A DNA stretch of 64,000 nucleotides, taken from contig NC_052516.1 of assembly GCF_014356525.2 (NCBI RefSeq), positions 24,448,154-24,512,153 on the forward strand, written 5' to 3'. The number at the start of each line of letters is the position of its first letter. The stretch's first letter is position 1. Source of the stretch: Nilaparvata lugens (taxonomy: Eukaryota; Arthropoda; Insecta; Hemiptera; Delphacidae). The notes beneath the pieces were generated by a model, which worked only from the letters and a program-made list of their open reading frames with translations, was not told the DNA's origin and did not search any database. Of this stretch, positions 32,826-44,584 are shown piece after piece. The translations under genes and the position numbers were made by a program.

Positions 32826-34262
32826 AAATCCTTATCCTCTATTTACTCCAGTTTCTTTTTCTTCTTCTATCTTTCCAACCGCTTCTTCTCCTTTTTCTTC
32901 TTCTCCTTCATCCATCTCCTCTTCATCATCTTCTCCTTTTCTTTCTTATCCTCCTTCATCTTCACTACTTTTCCTCCTTTATTTCTTCTTTCTTCTTTTC
33001 CTACTTTTTCTACGATCACCTTTTCCTTGTTTTCTCTCACTCCTTCCTCTTACCCATCTCATCCTCTGTCTTGATTCATTCATTCACTCTAGTTTTATCA
33101 ATTCTTGACTGTTCCACTTATTGTCTATCATATTCTACACGTTATCTTCTCGTCTTTCACTCCACATATCCTTGACAATTATTGTCTCCCACTCGTCTCC
33201 TCTACTTTCTTTTTCTTCCCCTTCATACCATGTTTCTCAGGTTCTCCATAACTTTCTTCCGTCTTTCTTTATCCACTTTCTCTTCTATTCTACCCTGATC
33301 CTTAATCATGCCTTTATTCTCCTCTTCTCGTTTTCTCTTTTGTCGTTTCACTTGTTCTAAACCTTTTTCAGCCTATACTTCCACTCAATTTTCTTCTTCT
33401 TCTTCTCTGTTCCCTCTATTACTTCTTTGCCCTTCCCTCCTATTTATTGTCCTAGTCCTTCAACTCATATTCCTCATACTCCTTCTTGTTAACCCTCTCC
33501 TCCTACTCGATTTCTTTCTCCTCTACCCTCTCACTTTTCGCTTCTAAACTCAACATTCCCCTCTTCATATCTACAGGCTCATTCCTAATCTTCTATTTTT
33601 TTACTTTTGACGTTTATTCTGCTCCCTCCTTCTACTATACACTCTTTTACAATTCATTTTCTTCTTACTCTCTTGAACCACTCCTCTTAAATCGAAATTC
33701 TCTCCTCTCTCCCTGTTACTCATTCACTGTTCCTCTACTCTATTTCTCATTCATTCTCTCTCCCTCCATGTCTTTCTTTCTCTCTCTCTTCTCCTCTCGT
33801 TCACTCTCTCTCTCATTATTCTTTTCCTCACTACTCATATCTCACTCTTCCTCTTCACCACTGTTCTCCTCCTTTACTATTTCCTGTTTCCTTTATTTCT
33901 GTACTCATATTTTTCTTTCCCCTCAATTATTCTTCTCCTGTTCTCACTATTCTGTTTCTTACTACTCATATCCTTCTCTCTTCCTCTCTCTTCCTCTTTC
34001 TCTATATGTCTATTTCATCCTCTCCCCCTGTTACTCATTCTCTGTTCCTCTACTCTAATTCTTTTCCATTCTCTCTCCCTCCATCGCTTTCTTTCTCTCT
34101 CTCTTCTCCTCTCCCTCTTTCATCCACTCCCCTGTTACTCACTCTCTGCTCCTCTCCTCTATTTCTCTTTCATTCTCACTCCCTCTATCTTTCTCTTCCT
34201 CTCCCACTCTCACCCTCTCTCTATTATCACTCTTCCAATCCTCTCGCTCCTTCTTCATCTTT
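32826..34262. repeat. Pyrimidine-rich (CT) tract, 1.4 kb
   Basis: The plus strand is nearly all C and T. CCCTGTTACTCATTCNCTGT with CTCTCTCCCTCCAT recurs near 33711, 34027 and 34130, so part of it is a minisatellite. The frames of 79-190 codons here are compositional. Confidence 0.8.
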
Positions 34263-34480
34263 CCCTGTCGCACTGTGGCGAAATTCCAAAAATCAAGAAG
34301 AAGTGTCCAAGCCTCTCTGAAAGTCTTGCTCACTAATTCATTGCCGGCCATTTTTCTTCTTGTTTCACGAAGAAAAACTGCAGCGAATAAAAAATGGAGG
34401 ATAATGCCAATGGAGCAATGCAGTCCCTCTGAAACAAAAAAAAAGAAAACATGTTTCCCAGCTCCGTCGAATTAGAATCG
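34263..34480. other. High-complexity island next to a CT tract
   Basis: Balanced sequence (GTCGCACTGTGGCGAAATTC, CATTGCCGGCCATTTTTC) with no repeat relative in the window. It may be a conserved non-coding element; it is not coding as far as I can tell. Confidence 0.3.
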
Positions 34481-34714
34481 TTATGAAGAAGCATGTTTAT
34501 AGTTTCAGGACTTGCATGTTCAGTAACTAAACATGTCTAAGAGCACCCGTATTTTTTTTATTGTTCATAGTTCTTCATAGTTCTTATAGGATGTAGTTCA
34601 TAGTTCTTAATAGTTCTTATAAAGTATATAGTTCTTATATAGAGGGTCTAGTTCTCGCACAAATTGTAGGAACACACTTATCAACAAACTGAAGAGAAAC
34701 GATCATTTTGTAGC

Positions 34715-35195
34715 TTTTAACAGTGTTTCATACTCTGAAAAGAAATGAATACCATTGTTTCCTAGGAGAGAGTTTATATATTGGCAACAAACAAGAGCCA
34801 CTGTTTGATATGGGAGTGTTCACACATTTGCTACAAATGAAAACCATGGTTTGTTATGGGGAGTATTCACACATTGTCAACAAAATGGAAACCATTGTTA
34901 TGGGAGTGTTTATACATTGGCAACAAGTGAAAACCATTGTTTGTTATGGGAGTATTCACACATTGGCATAAATGGAAACCATTGTTTCTTAGGTGAGTGC
35001 TCACACATTGGAAACAGATATAAACCATTGGTTGTTCTGGAAGTGTTCACAAATAAAGAGCATAAATATGAACCATTGATAGTTATGAGAGTTTTCAAAC
35101 ATTGGTAACAACTGAAAACCATTGTTTGTTATGGAAGTGTCCACACATGGAAGTGTTCACAAATTGGCAACTGGCAACAAATAGAAACCATTTTT
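34715..35195. repeat. Minisatellite with about 45-50-bp units
   Basis: CACACATTGGCAACAA, GAAACCATTGTTTGTTATGG and GAGTGTT recur about nine times with variation. Frames across it differ from unit to unit and are not a protein. Confidence 0.85.
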
Positions 35196-36393
35196 TTCAA
35201 ACCTAATTTCCTTAACTTCAATTTTCATCAACAAGAAAACTGGCAGATTATATTTGAATCAATGAGAAGTACCCTATATTTATCTATTCATTCATACATT
35301 GATGGATACAATATAATTCTCAACTATGAAGATAAGGAGTGTTACAGCTATATTGATAGCTAGATACGTATGTATACTCAACAGTGACAGTGAACAGTGG
35401 AAATATAATTCCACGAGTTCTAATTGGACAATTCACACTCAGCATGGCCGGGTGAGTATGGATAATACCATTGAAACTTACAGTGATTGTATTTTAATTG
35501 TTCATTATTATTGTTGTATGCGAATCCAGTCATCAATATAAGTTACTTCTAATCGATCTTGCTTAGAAGTGCAAGATTCAACTGCTCATCTACGTCAAAA
35601 TTGTAAGTGATTCATATACAATGAATCAATACTTTCGTCAACTGTTGATTACTGTTGTTTGAAATATTCACGTGTACAGAATAGTATATAGTAGTACAGT
35701 ATAGTATATAATAGTACAGAAGCATATAAAAAATCGATACTTTGATCAAGTTTTCATTAAGTGTTGCTCTGAACTCAATTATTACTAAAACGTTCCCTGA
35801 ATTCTATATTTTCCAATTTCATGTTCTAAATTTCCTGGAAGTGAAACAACTTTTGATGACCTATTTTTCCAATGGTAGACTGAATAATGAATTCCTGGAT
35901 GTATTCAACGAGTTCATGAAAATCGAACAATTATTTCTTTCAATCTTCTTTGCTGTGGATGACATTGTGATTTGATTAATATTTGTAAAAAAGTTTCTTG
36001 AAAATCAAAACTGATTGCTTTCTAGTTTTTCCTGGAATAAAACAATGTAACAATACAAAATGAACAGAGACTTTAGTTCTCCTATGAAGCATGGAAGGAA
36101 TTATTATGAATCTTTCTCAGAAATAGCAGACATTCTTGACGAGAGAATTGTTAAATGTGCTCTCGACAGTCTATATGATGGAGAAGGGATACTGACTCAA
36201 ATGAAATAAATGAATTGTTTTCTGGGTAACAACAGACATCCAACACATTTTTTATTGTCACCTTGCCTTTGACAGCTAGTTATACAAGAGCAAATCAATA
36301 TTCGATCTCCGATCAATAGTGTTCAAATTCTTCATAAATTGATGCAAATCTATTAAAGTTTCAAAGATGCAAATTAAGTGCACTGTGCAAAAG
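35196..36393. other. No recognised feature
   Basis: A 77-codon frame at 35742-35975 has plausible composition but no recognisable family, and no splice or start support. Confidence 0.35.
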
Positions 36394-36545
36394 TGCTGGT
36401 TGCACAACAGGCGGTTGAATTTTAACCGTGGTTTATTCCACGAGAACCACTAAGAAAAGCCATATTTTCTAAATGGCCTTCTCTGGTTAGTTCTCATGAA
36501 ATTAATCACTGTTAAAATGTAACCGGCTGTTGTGCAACCCGGGCC
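36394..36545. mobile_element. Hairpin MITE, GGTTGCACAACAGGCGG family
   Basis: GCTGGTTGCACAACAGGCGG at the left pairs with CCGGCTGTTGTGCAACCCGG at the right. The centre contains GCCATATTTTCTAAATGGC. Confidence 0.8.
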
Positions 36546-36588
36546 TAAATCAGTTTGAATTCATTTCTCCTTTCTGTGTGATTCAAAA

Positions 36589-36751
36589 GGTACGTACAGA
36601 TATACGCGCCGCGAACATGAGCAATTCACTTTTAATCAGCTGACTATATCTGTATTTTTACAGAAACGGTAAGATACAGATATAAAAAGCTTGGAATCAG
36701 CTGATTAAAAGTGAATTGCTCATGTTCGCGGCGCGTATATCTGTACGCACC
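36589..36751. mobile_element. Hairpin MITE, GGTGCGTACAGATATACG family (full copy)
   Basis: A nearly perfect palindrome: CAGATATACGCGCCGCGAAC and GAGCAATTCACTTTTAATCA pair with their complements up to GGTGCGTACAG on the other strand. The shorter relative is at 19121-19227. Confidence 0.9.
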
Positions 36752-36861
36752 CTAAGACAGTATTCAGAAAATTATATTCAAATTCTTGATATTCATAATG
36801 TATCAGGGAATATGGTTTGTAATCTTTGCCAATTTTCTTATCTTTAAACGACTAATCGAGC

Positions 36862-37250
36862 AATTTCTGTTTATGTGTTTATATGTTCAGATGTTTAGAT
36901 GTTTGTATTTCACCGGATCTCGAAAATGGCTCTAACGATTTTCACGAAATTTGAATCATAGTAGGTTTATAATATAAAAATTCGATTGCACTAGGTCTCA
37001 TCCTTGGGAAAACTCGCTGAACGACATTAAAAGGATAATTTATCTATCCTTGGCTGAAACAGCTAAGACATTCGTTGTCTGTGGATAGTAAAAAGTGAGC
37101 GAGTGATTCTGTGGAAAATCAAAATATCGCATCCCCGAAATTCATAAGCTGACGTATAGCCAGCTGTAAAATATAAACACGATCATTTTAGAGAATTGTG
37201 CTCTGTTTACCAATAAATAAAAATAACGAGCGAAGCTCGGTGCCCCGATA
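36862..37250 (+). mobile_element. Helitron/Helentron-like element, compact copy
   Basis: It starts around CGAGCAATTTCTGTTTATGTG, has CCGGATCTCGAAAATGGCTC and GCACTAGGTCTCATCCTTGG, and ends ACGAGCGAAGCTCGGTGCC then CCGATATT. It is a clear full-length relative of the inverted copy at 5851-6372. Confidence 0.7.
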
Positions 37251-37685
37251 TTTGTTTATCTATTTTGTGACAAATAAATTTCATTGATTCTCCAATGATC
37301 TCAAACCTCGAGAGCTCGATTTTTCATTTTATTGGCTATTATTTTATCTCCTTCCTCTTTCATTCCATGGATTGAGACTTCCAACACAATGAATCTCTAT
37401 TGATTTACTCATAACAGGGACTGTGGATTGGAAATTATTGATGATGGTGAAAAAATTAATTCATCACTTTCCACTCGATACGTATCTCACTCAGTTCTAT
37501 TATTTGAACTCCAATCTCATACTTTCAATTATTGTACTTCTTAAAATCTATTCTTATCGATTTTATCAGCACATTCTCCTCTAAGGTACTACAAAGAGAA
37601 AACTATAAAAGCTATATGGGTTACAGCTAACACTATTCTCAGTATTTTATAGGCCTTTTTACGCCGTGAAAATGTCTTGTAGACG
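37251..37685. other. No recognised feature
   Basis: AT-rich spacer. Confidence 0.35.
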
Positions 37686-38210
37686 TGGTATTTGAGAGAG
37701 AGAGAGTGCGAGAGAGGGATACAGAGAGAAAGAGAGAGATAGACTGTGAGTGTGTGAGCCCCAGAGACAAAGAAATAGTGTAAGAGATAAAAGAAGTTGA
37801 AAGAGAGTTAGTAAAGGAAGAGAGAAGACAGAGAATGGGAGAATGAGTGAGTGAGTGAGTAAATGAGGTCACACATACAGGAAAGTTTGTTTGAATGAGT
37901 AATCCCTTTACTCATATGGTTTACAGTCTAGAAGGTTGAAGGAGTGGAAAGGGTGGTGAAAGGGAGCGAAGCTGAAGGTGAAGAAGGAAAATATGGGAAG
38001 AAAGAAGAAGAAGATAAAGATGAAGATCAGGAGGTAGAAACATGCAGAGAGTAGAACAAGGAAAACAGAGAACTGAAGGACGATCAAATAATATATTAAA
38101 ATAATTTGAAACATTTGAAATATGATGAGATATTTTGAAACAAAGGACAATTGAATAATCACTGTACAAAAACAAGAATGATAGGAAAAGAGAAGCATGA
38201 AAAACAATCA
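37686..38210. repeat. Purine-rich tract
   Basis: GAGAGAGAGA, then AAGAAGAAG-type sequence on the plus strand, broken near 37885-37930 by mixed sequence. Confidence 0.65.
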
Positions 38211-38214
38211 AAAT

Positions 38215-39222
38215 CAAATCGAAATATTTTATTCACAATACAAACAGTTGAGGGTCCTGCCAAACCCAGAGGTTTTTCGGCGGGTGCCCAGGTACAGGAA
38301 AAAATGACTTACAAAAGATGAATAGACTTAGACAAAATGAATATCACACTTCAAAGATTTTAAGTAACAAAATGAAAGAAAACTAATACAAAATACAAAA
38401 ATAAAATAAGAAATATACATCAGATTTTGATACAGAATTAATAAAAAAAGGGAAAAATTAAAATTTATTAGAATGGAATGAAAAAAAAGGAAAAGGGAAA
38501 AATTGTTTTACACAAGTAATAGTACATTTTTATCGTTGAGGCAGGCGGCAGTGACAATAAAAGGGAAATTTTAAAACTTCAGCCAGCAAAAATTGAAAAA
38601 TTCTTATAATGTAAGCTGGCATATTTTCAACTTTTATATTTTTAAATTATGTGTACGTTTGCAATATTATTAGTTCTATGAATTGATTGTGCTGTTATTA
38701 TTGAGAAACAACATTACATCCTTCTCAGAGTAATCACGAATATTTTTGGAGGTAGTCTGTTAAATAAGTAGGGAATTACAATAATGTAGGGATTTTCTAA
38801 CATATATATTATTGAATATGGGTACTACATATATTGTCGGAGATCTTAAATTGTATTGTGAGGGAGGAGCAAGGAGTCTATAGTATAAATTTTCTTTGTG
38901 GAGTATTACAATTTTCAAAAGATAGAAATGTTTGGGCGATAAGGTATGATATAATATTAGTAAGCTGTTTGTTGTATGGATCAATATTATTAACATAAGA
39001 AATTCTGGTAGTTATTAATTTTAATGTTCTTGATTGTATTCGTTCAACTCTAGATAAAAGATAATTGGCTGCACTTCCCCATGATTCAATGCCATATCTA
39101 ACTATTGGTTCCATCAAGGACTTATAAATCAGATATAGGCAGTCAGGGGTGATATTTTTATGCAAATAAAAGACTTTAGCGTTAAGCGCTTGAAGTTTTT
39201 TTGAAATGTAGTCTATGTAAAC
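38215..39222 (-). pseudogene. LINE fragment: C-terminal reverse transcriptase and 3' UTR (CR1-like)
   Basis: Read on the minus strand from 39222: YISKKLQALNAKVFYLHKNI, TPDCLYLIYKSLMEPIVRYG, IESWGSAANYLLSRVERIQS, RTLKLITTRISYVNN. This is the end of a non-LTR reverse transcriptase domain, closest in style to CR1/L2-type proteins. The frame closes at 38878 and a shifted frame further on shows a degraded PIYLTDYLQK-like end, so it is a dead 5'-truncated copy. The part at 38221-38480 (AGGGTCCTGCCAAACCCAGA on the plus strand) is the 3' UTR. The clade is assigned from memory. Confidence 0.75.
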
Positions 39223-39560
39223 AAAAATTAGAGGAAGAACAGGGAGAATAAGAATGAAAATTGTAGAAAGGAATAGCAGAATTAGAACAAGGAAGAGAAA
39301 CCGGTAAAACTACTAGAATCAAGAATGATGGAGAAAGGGAAACAAAAACAACAAAAAGTGGGAGAAAAACAGGGAGAAGAATAAAAATGAGAAAAAAGAG
39401 AAGCAGAATCAGAACAAGGCAGAGAAACCGGTAGAACTAATAGAAACAAGAATGATTGGAGGAGGAAAACAACAACAAAAAATAGAAGAAGAACAGGAAG
39501 AGAGACAATGGGAATGAGAAGAAGGAGAAGCAGAATGAGAAGTAGGAAGATAGGAAGAAG
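39223..39560. repeat. Purine-rich tract with an internal duplication
   Basis: AACCGGTAAAACTACTAGAA and AACCGGTAGAACTAATAGAA occur about 128 bp apart, showing an imperfect tandem duplication within GA-rich sequence. Confidence 0.6.
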
Positions 39561-39672
39561 AATGACGGTGCTATTTTGTGGTCTCCAGAGGTCAATAAAG
39601 CGTATGTGAAAGTGGCTAGGCTATTGTTTACGACTCACTCTTGTATAAATATAGGAGGTTGTTGTTCTCAGT

Positions 39673-39737
39673 CTTCTTCTTCTTCTTCTTCTTCTCTTCT
39701 TCTTCTTCTTCTTCTTCTTCTTCTTCTTCTTCTTCTT
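39673..39737. repeat. (CTT)n microsatellite
   Basis: About 20 CTT units on the plus strand, with one break. Confidence 0.9.
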
Positions 39738-40059
39738 GATGGGCCTAGTTTATAGGCACAGTGGGATTGCAATAGCCAGATAAATGTAGCCTACTATCTA
39801 AATTGCCTTGAAAATGTGAGAAATGAGTCAAGATATTCGTTTTTGAAGAATGAATATTATCATATAAAATGAAAAAGACTAATAAATTGTCAAAACAAAA
39901 AAATTATCATACTTTATGATAATCAACTTTAGTTGAATAACCAAGCTTGATGAAGATTATAAGAAAGTATTACCATAGAGAACAATGGCATGCATATATT
40001 TCATAATATATCTCCAAAGATAGCATTAGATAAGCTATCTTTGTAGATAGCATCAGCTG

Positions 40060-40380
40060 GCAGGCATTTTTTGGATAGTAGTTCTCATCGAATTTCCATC
40101 TATAGTGAGGTCCACGTTATAGCAGTAGATAAAGATAGGAGAATAGCGATGCCGATTCTCTGCATTAATTAATTATATTTCTACACTGTCAAAAACATAA
40201 TTGGCATCGTTGTGGACCTAGAAAAGGATAGTACCACCGGCTTTGTCGAATGATAGACAAGGATAGCAAAACCAAAGTTGATCAAATACTGTCATTATAA
40301 CGTGGACATCACTATAGCTGTTTACCCTGTTGTCAATATTTTCAGTACCAGGAGTCTTCAGGGTGATTTACAGCATTTAA
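40060..40380 (+). repeat. SINE fragment split by a TA-inserting MITE
   Basis: TGGATAGTAGTTCTCATCG and AATTTCCATCTA at the left and GCTGTTTACCCTGTTGTC at the right are the contiguous 3' domain seen intact at 31560-31680. The split is exactly at TA. Confidence 0.85.
40103..40314. mobile_element. Compact TA-inserting MITE (mariner-like ends), 212 bp
   Basis: It starts TAGTGAGGTCCACGTTATAG, ends ATAACGTGGACATCACTA, and TA is duplicated at 40101-40102 and 40315-40316. The uninterrupted target CATCTAGCTGTTAAC is present in the SINE units at about 31583, 31887 and 32192. No coding content. Confidence 0.85.
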
Positions 40381-40770
40381 TTTATATTTTTGCTTGATTC
40401 TTATATTCTGCGATTAAATAATTTGAAAGCATTTGACTCAGCCAATCATTCTTAATTAATTTATTGATTAGTTAATATGGGATTCGTGGCAACATCATTA
40501 AATGGGTGAGATCATAGTTTTTGTCAGAAAGATTAAGGTTTCTGCTCAATTCATGGTCATCATAGAGTTTTCAGCGTGAATGAAAGCGGGTATTATCAAA
40601 TACTGATATTGATCATCATAATTTAATAATCGGAAATTGAAAGAAAGAATGATAACCTTTCAAAGAACCTCTCAACCTACAAAATTCTTGTCCTAGCTAT
40701 CAGCTCCAAACCTATTGATCAACCAAAAGGTCTTTGGTCAGCTTCCAAGTTGCCCTGAAACACACCCCTT
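40381..40770. other. No recognised feature
   Basis: Mixed AT-rich sequence. Confidence 0.35.
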
Positions 40771-40784
40771 GTAAGTGAAAAAAA

Positions 40785-42715
40785 GTGAAGAACTTCTCTT
40801 TTTACTCCTCTGCCTCCTCCTTCTTCTACTCCTCATCCTCTATCCTCTCCAGCCCCTCCAACTGAACCTCCTCCTTCTCTTCCTCCTTCTCCTCCTCTTC
40901 CAGCATCATCTTCTGTTCTTCTTTCAGCTTCTCTGTATTTTCATGTTTTCTATCTTTTATCTTGTTCAGTGCACACCTCTTGTGGATGTGAAAAACTGAG
41001 AAAATGTCACGCATCCTCCCACAGTAATTTCTATCCTACCTCCTGTTTCTAACCCCCCTTCTTTTACTCCTTAATCATTTCGTTTTCCTTCATTCCTCTC
41101 TCTTTCCTCCTTCTCCTCTCTCTCCTGTCCTTCTTTCCTCCTCTCCTTTTCTCTTTTCCTTCATCTTTCTTCTCTTTCTCCTTTTCCCCGCTATCTTCTT
41201 TCTGTCTTGTTTTCTTTCTTTCCTCACTCACTCCTAATTCGTTTTGTTGTTCTTCATTACCCTCTCATGCCTCCTTCACCTCTTCCCCCTGTTCTTTTTC
41301 TTCTTCTTAGCTTTTTCCTTATCTCGATTTCTTCATCTTTATACTTTTCCTCGCTCACTTCTTCCTCTCTTGTTTCCTGTTCCTTTCTATCCTATTTCCC
41401 CTCGTTATCTCGTGTTTCTCTTTTCTTCTATGGTTGTGTGGCAGAGAGGACAAGGAGTCCTACCTCCGCCCTAATGAAGGCAATTAATCAAATCCTTATC
41501 TTTTGCTTCGTTTGTTCTTCATTTTCTCTCGTTTCTCTCCATACTTATCTTCCATCTCCTCTTCCAAGAATGATGATCGATGATGATCATTTTATGAGGA
41601 ACATAATTTTCCTCATCATCCTCCACTTTATTCATTTTCATCTTATTCTCCTTCCCTTTTTCCCTCTTTTTCCCCTATCCTCAAATTCTTCCTGCTCCTC
41701 AATACTCATCTCTTACTTATTTTTTTCTGGTTTTACCATTTCGTGTTACATTCATCATGTTATGAATGAAGAAACTCCTCCCACTCCTTTCTACTTCCTT
41801 TTCCCTACTGATACTCTTGCTTATTATTCTCCCACTTTCCCTCCTTTTTTCACACTCTCTCACACTCCTTATCTATCTCACGCTTTATCTGTCTCTCGCT
41901 CATTCTCTCTATCATACGCTTTATCTCTCCCTCGCTCACTCTTTCTCATTCCCTATTTATCTCATGCTTTATCTTTCCCTTGCTCACTCTCTCTCACATC
42001 CTCTCTCTATCACACGCTTCATCCTTCCCTCGCTCACTCTCTCTCTCACCCTCTTTCAATCACAAGATTTTATTTCTCCCTCGCTCATTTTCTCTCACTC
42101 CCTCTCTCTATCTCATGTTTTATCTTTCCCTCGCTCACTCTCTCTCACTCCCTTCTCTATCACACGCTTTATCTCTCTCTCACTCACTCTCTCTATCACA
42201 CGCTCTATCTCTCTCTCACTAACCCATACATTTCATTCTACCACTTATTCTCCCAAGTTCTACCATTCCGTGTTACATTCAACGTCTCTTGAGTGAAGAA
42301 ACTTCTCTCACTACTTTTTATTTCCTTCTGTTTCTTCTTTTCCTTCTCGTAATCCTGTCCATCACTCACTCTCTCTCACTCCCTCTCAATCATCCGCTCT
42401 CTCTCTCTTTTTCACTCTCACCCTCTCTCTTCCCTCCTCTTCGCCACTCCCTCATGACCACCTCACTCTCATTCTCTCCGTCTTCCCCTCTCGCTCTCAC
42501 CCTCTCTGTTTCCTCCTCTTCGTCGCTCCCTCATGACTCCCTCACTCTAATTCCCTCTCTTGCTCTCTCTCTTCCGCTCACAACTTCTCTCTTTCCTCCT
42601 CTACCTCACTCCCACACTCACTATATCTCTCTCACTCACTCTCAATCCCACTTCCTTCCACCCACACTTCCAGCTTCTTTCATTCTTCTAGCAATTGTTC
42701 TCCTCCAGTACAACC
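40785..42715. repeat. Pyrimidine-rich (CT) tract, 1.9 kb, partly a minisatellite
   Basis: The plus strand is C/T dominated. From 41870 to 42230 variants of CTCACTCTCTCTATCACACG and CTTTATCTCTCCCTCG recur about nine times. The longest open frame of the window (41207-42292, 361 codons) lies here; it is Ser/Leu/His-rich, has no domain, and is compositional. A retroelement tail fragment (CCTACCTCCGCCCTAATGAA) sits at 41459-41478. Confidence 0.8.
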
Positions 42716-42997
42716 CTTAAAGTTTTGAAAAAGAAGGGCTTAGTAGTGGTTATGCCCTTTGAACTTGCAGTTTGGCTCGCCGCACAAAAACACTCACTTT
42801 TTTGTCTAGTCTCCTCAAGAAGGCTGGTTCAAGCATTCATTTCTTCCCTCATTGCCATTGTCTTCTCCCTTCCCCTACATCTTTGGCCCAGCTCTTCTTC
42901 ATTCCTATCTCTCTTTGAACGTTTATTCTTCTATACACTCCCTACTCCACTCTAACTTCAACCATAAAGAGTAAAAATACTGTTCAATCACTTTTAC
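42716..42997. other. Short spacer, no recognised feature
   Basis: 42730-42850 is of balanced composition and may be unique sequence. Confidence 0.3.
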
Positions 42998-43272
42998 CAT
43001 AGAGAAACAATAGCATAAGTAGATATCCCATGGTATAGGGTGTTTATGTCGCAAGTTTTACTGTTATCTCAAGCCGATTACTGTTGATTATTGTCGAATT
43101 TTACTGTTTTGTTGGGGTGAGAGTGTATGAACGGCACACTATGAGAGACTACCAGTGTCACACAGCTTCACGGGAAAGAATTACATGAACTTTCGGCTTG
43201 AGATAACAGTTGAAACTGCGACATAAACACCCTATACCATGGGATATCTACTTATGCTATTGTTTCTCTATG
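42998..43272. mobile_element. 275-bp MITE with CATAG termini, second copy
   Basis: It runs from CATAGAGAAACAATAGCATA to GCTATTGTTTCTCTATG. CTTTTAC flanks both sides (42991-42997 and 43273-43279). Same length and internal sequence as 22677-22951. Confidence 0.88.
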
Positions 43273-43504
43273 CTTTTACCTATCAACTTGTCTTGTTCCA
43301 TTAATTCTACCTATTTGATTATCATTTCTGCTTCAACACTCCATTAACTCATACTAGTCTTCCCATATCAATATCACATTCTAATGTTGTTTTCTACTTT
43401 TTGTTATCGAGTTTTCCTTTGCTTTATCCCAGATCATTCCCTACTATTTATCCATCTATTTACAATGCAAATAACACCAATGTAATAACATTGGAGGATA
43501 AAAT

Positions 43505-43960
43505 GATAAGGTAGTCCTCGTGCTATTTTTCATCCAAATTTATAGGTGACAAAGTCCAAGATAAGGTTGGAGTGATCCGTGGTCTAGTGGATAGAGTGCT
43601 TGCGTAGCAGCATAGAGATCCTGGGTTCAAACCCTCTCATAACCAAAAGTTTTTTAACCAGATCACTCCCGTGTTATCGGATGGGCACGTTAAACTGTCG
43701 TCCTGGCTGAAGTATGACAGACGTAAGGCCCTTTGACGGCTTAAATTATATATTCAGGCGGTGGGACCTTCCCGCAAGGGACTCCCCCACCAACAAAAGC
43801 CATACGAACTTACTTTTTTTTTAAGGTTAGAATTTCACGTGTACAATTTATAAGGTAAATTATTAATAAGGTAGTCCTTGTGCTATTTTTCTTCCAAATT
43901 TATAGATGACAAAATCCAAGATAAGGTTAGAATTCCACGTGTACAATTTTTATAAAATCT
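43505..43960. repeat. Tandemly duplicated dispersed repeat, first copy split by a SINE
   Basis: AAGGTAGTCCTCGTGCTATTTT at 43513 and AAGGTAGTCCTTGTGCTATTTT at 43869 begin two copies of the same segment, each continuing to GATAAGGTT. Versions with TACTCCTTGTACCATTTTTC lie at 50755-50940 and, inverted, at 59978-60187. Confidence 0.7.
43569..43822 (+). mobile_element. tRNA-derived SINE with 6-bp target duplication and poly(T) end
   Basis: A box GGTCTAGTGGATAGAGTGC, B box GGGTTCAAACCC (43623-43634), then a body with TCGGATGGGCACGTTAAACT and GGGACCTTCCCGCAAGGGAC, ending in a run of T. AAGGTT is directly repeated at 43563-43568 and 43823-43828. Part of the body (CTCCCGTG, TCGGATGG) recurs degraded at 51960-52020. 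Confidence 0.85.
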
Positions 43961-44430
43961 TGGTCCAAAATGGACATTAAAGCTATGAATTTTGAATTAA
44001 GATTGCTCAATTTGATAAATTAATTAGAAATATTCCACTCAATTACCACTTTTAACGAATAATATTGAGTTATTTAAGACATTTTGAAATTTTGGAATTA
44101 TTGATATTCACTCTAGTGTAGATCAACTTGCTTCCTCTGTTTCATCACAGCTTTTTTTTTTTTGCTATTTTGTGATAATTGATATTAGGCCTATTCAATC
44201 TACTAGATCAACTTGCCAGATTCATTACTACTTGTTATTCATCTTTCTATTCTCATTCGTTTCATCCTTATATCTTTCAATTCTGCTTCTAATTTCGTTA
44301 GCAATCCATTCTTTGAAATTGTCAGCAAAATTTAGTCCTTCATGCTCCCCTGATTAATTTCTTATGTTTTGATTTTATTTCTCAATTTGTTGCTTCTAAT
44401 CACAAATTTTAGTTTCCTTGCCCTATTACC
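43961..44430. other. No recognised feature
   Basis: AT-rich, with a poly(T) run at 44152-44162. Confidence 0.35.
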
Positions 44431-44547
44431 ATAGGTAAGGGAATGTATTGCTCTCCGAAAAAAATTAAGGTACCCCAATTTCCAAATTTCTATACGTTTC
44501 AAGGTCCCCTGAGTCCAAAAAAGTGGTTTTTGGGTATTGGTCTGTAT

Positions 44548-44584
<37 letters not shown>

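Noticed and set aside
35742..35975. A 77-codon plus-strand frame
   Set aside because: No motif, no repeat or neighbour support; length is within chance for AT-rich sequence.
41207..42292. A 361-codon open frame, the longest in the window
   Set aside because: It is made of CT-rich low-complexity sequence; the protein is repeats of SLSHALSL-like words with no domain, and other frames over the same stretch are also open.
43573..43645. Possible tRNA gene
   Set aside because: The boxes are good, but the unit continues into a SINE body with poly(T) and a target duplication, and the acceptor stem does not close.
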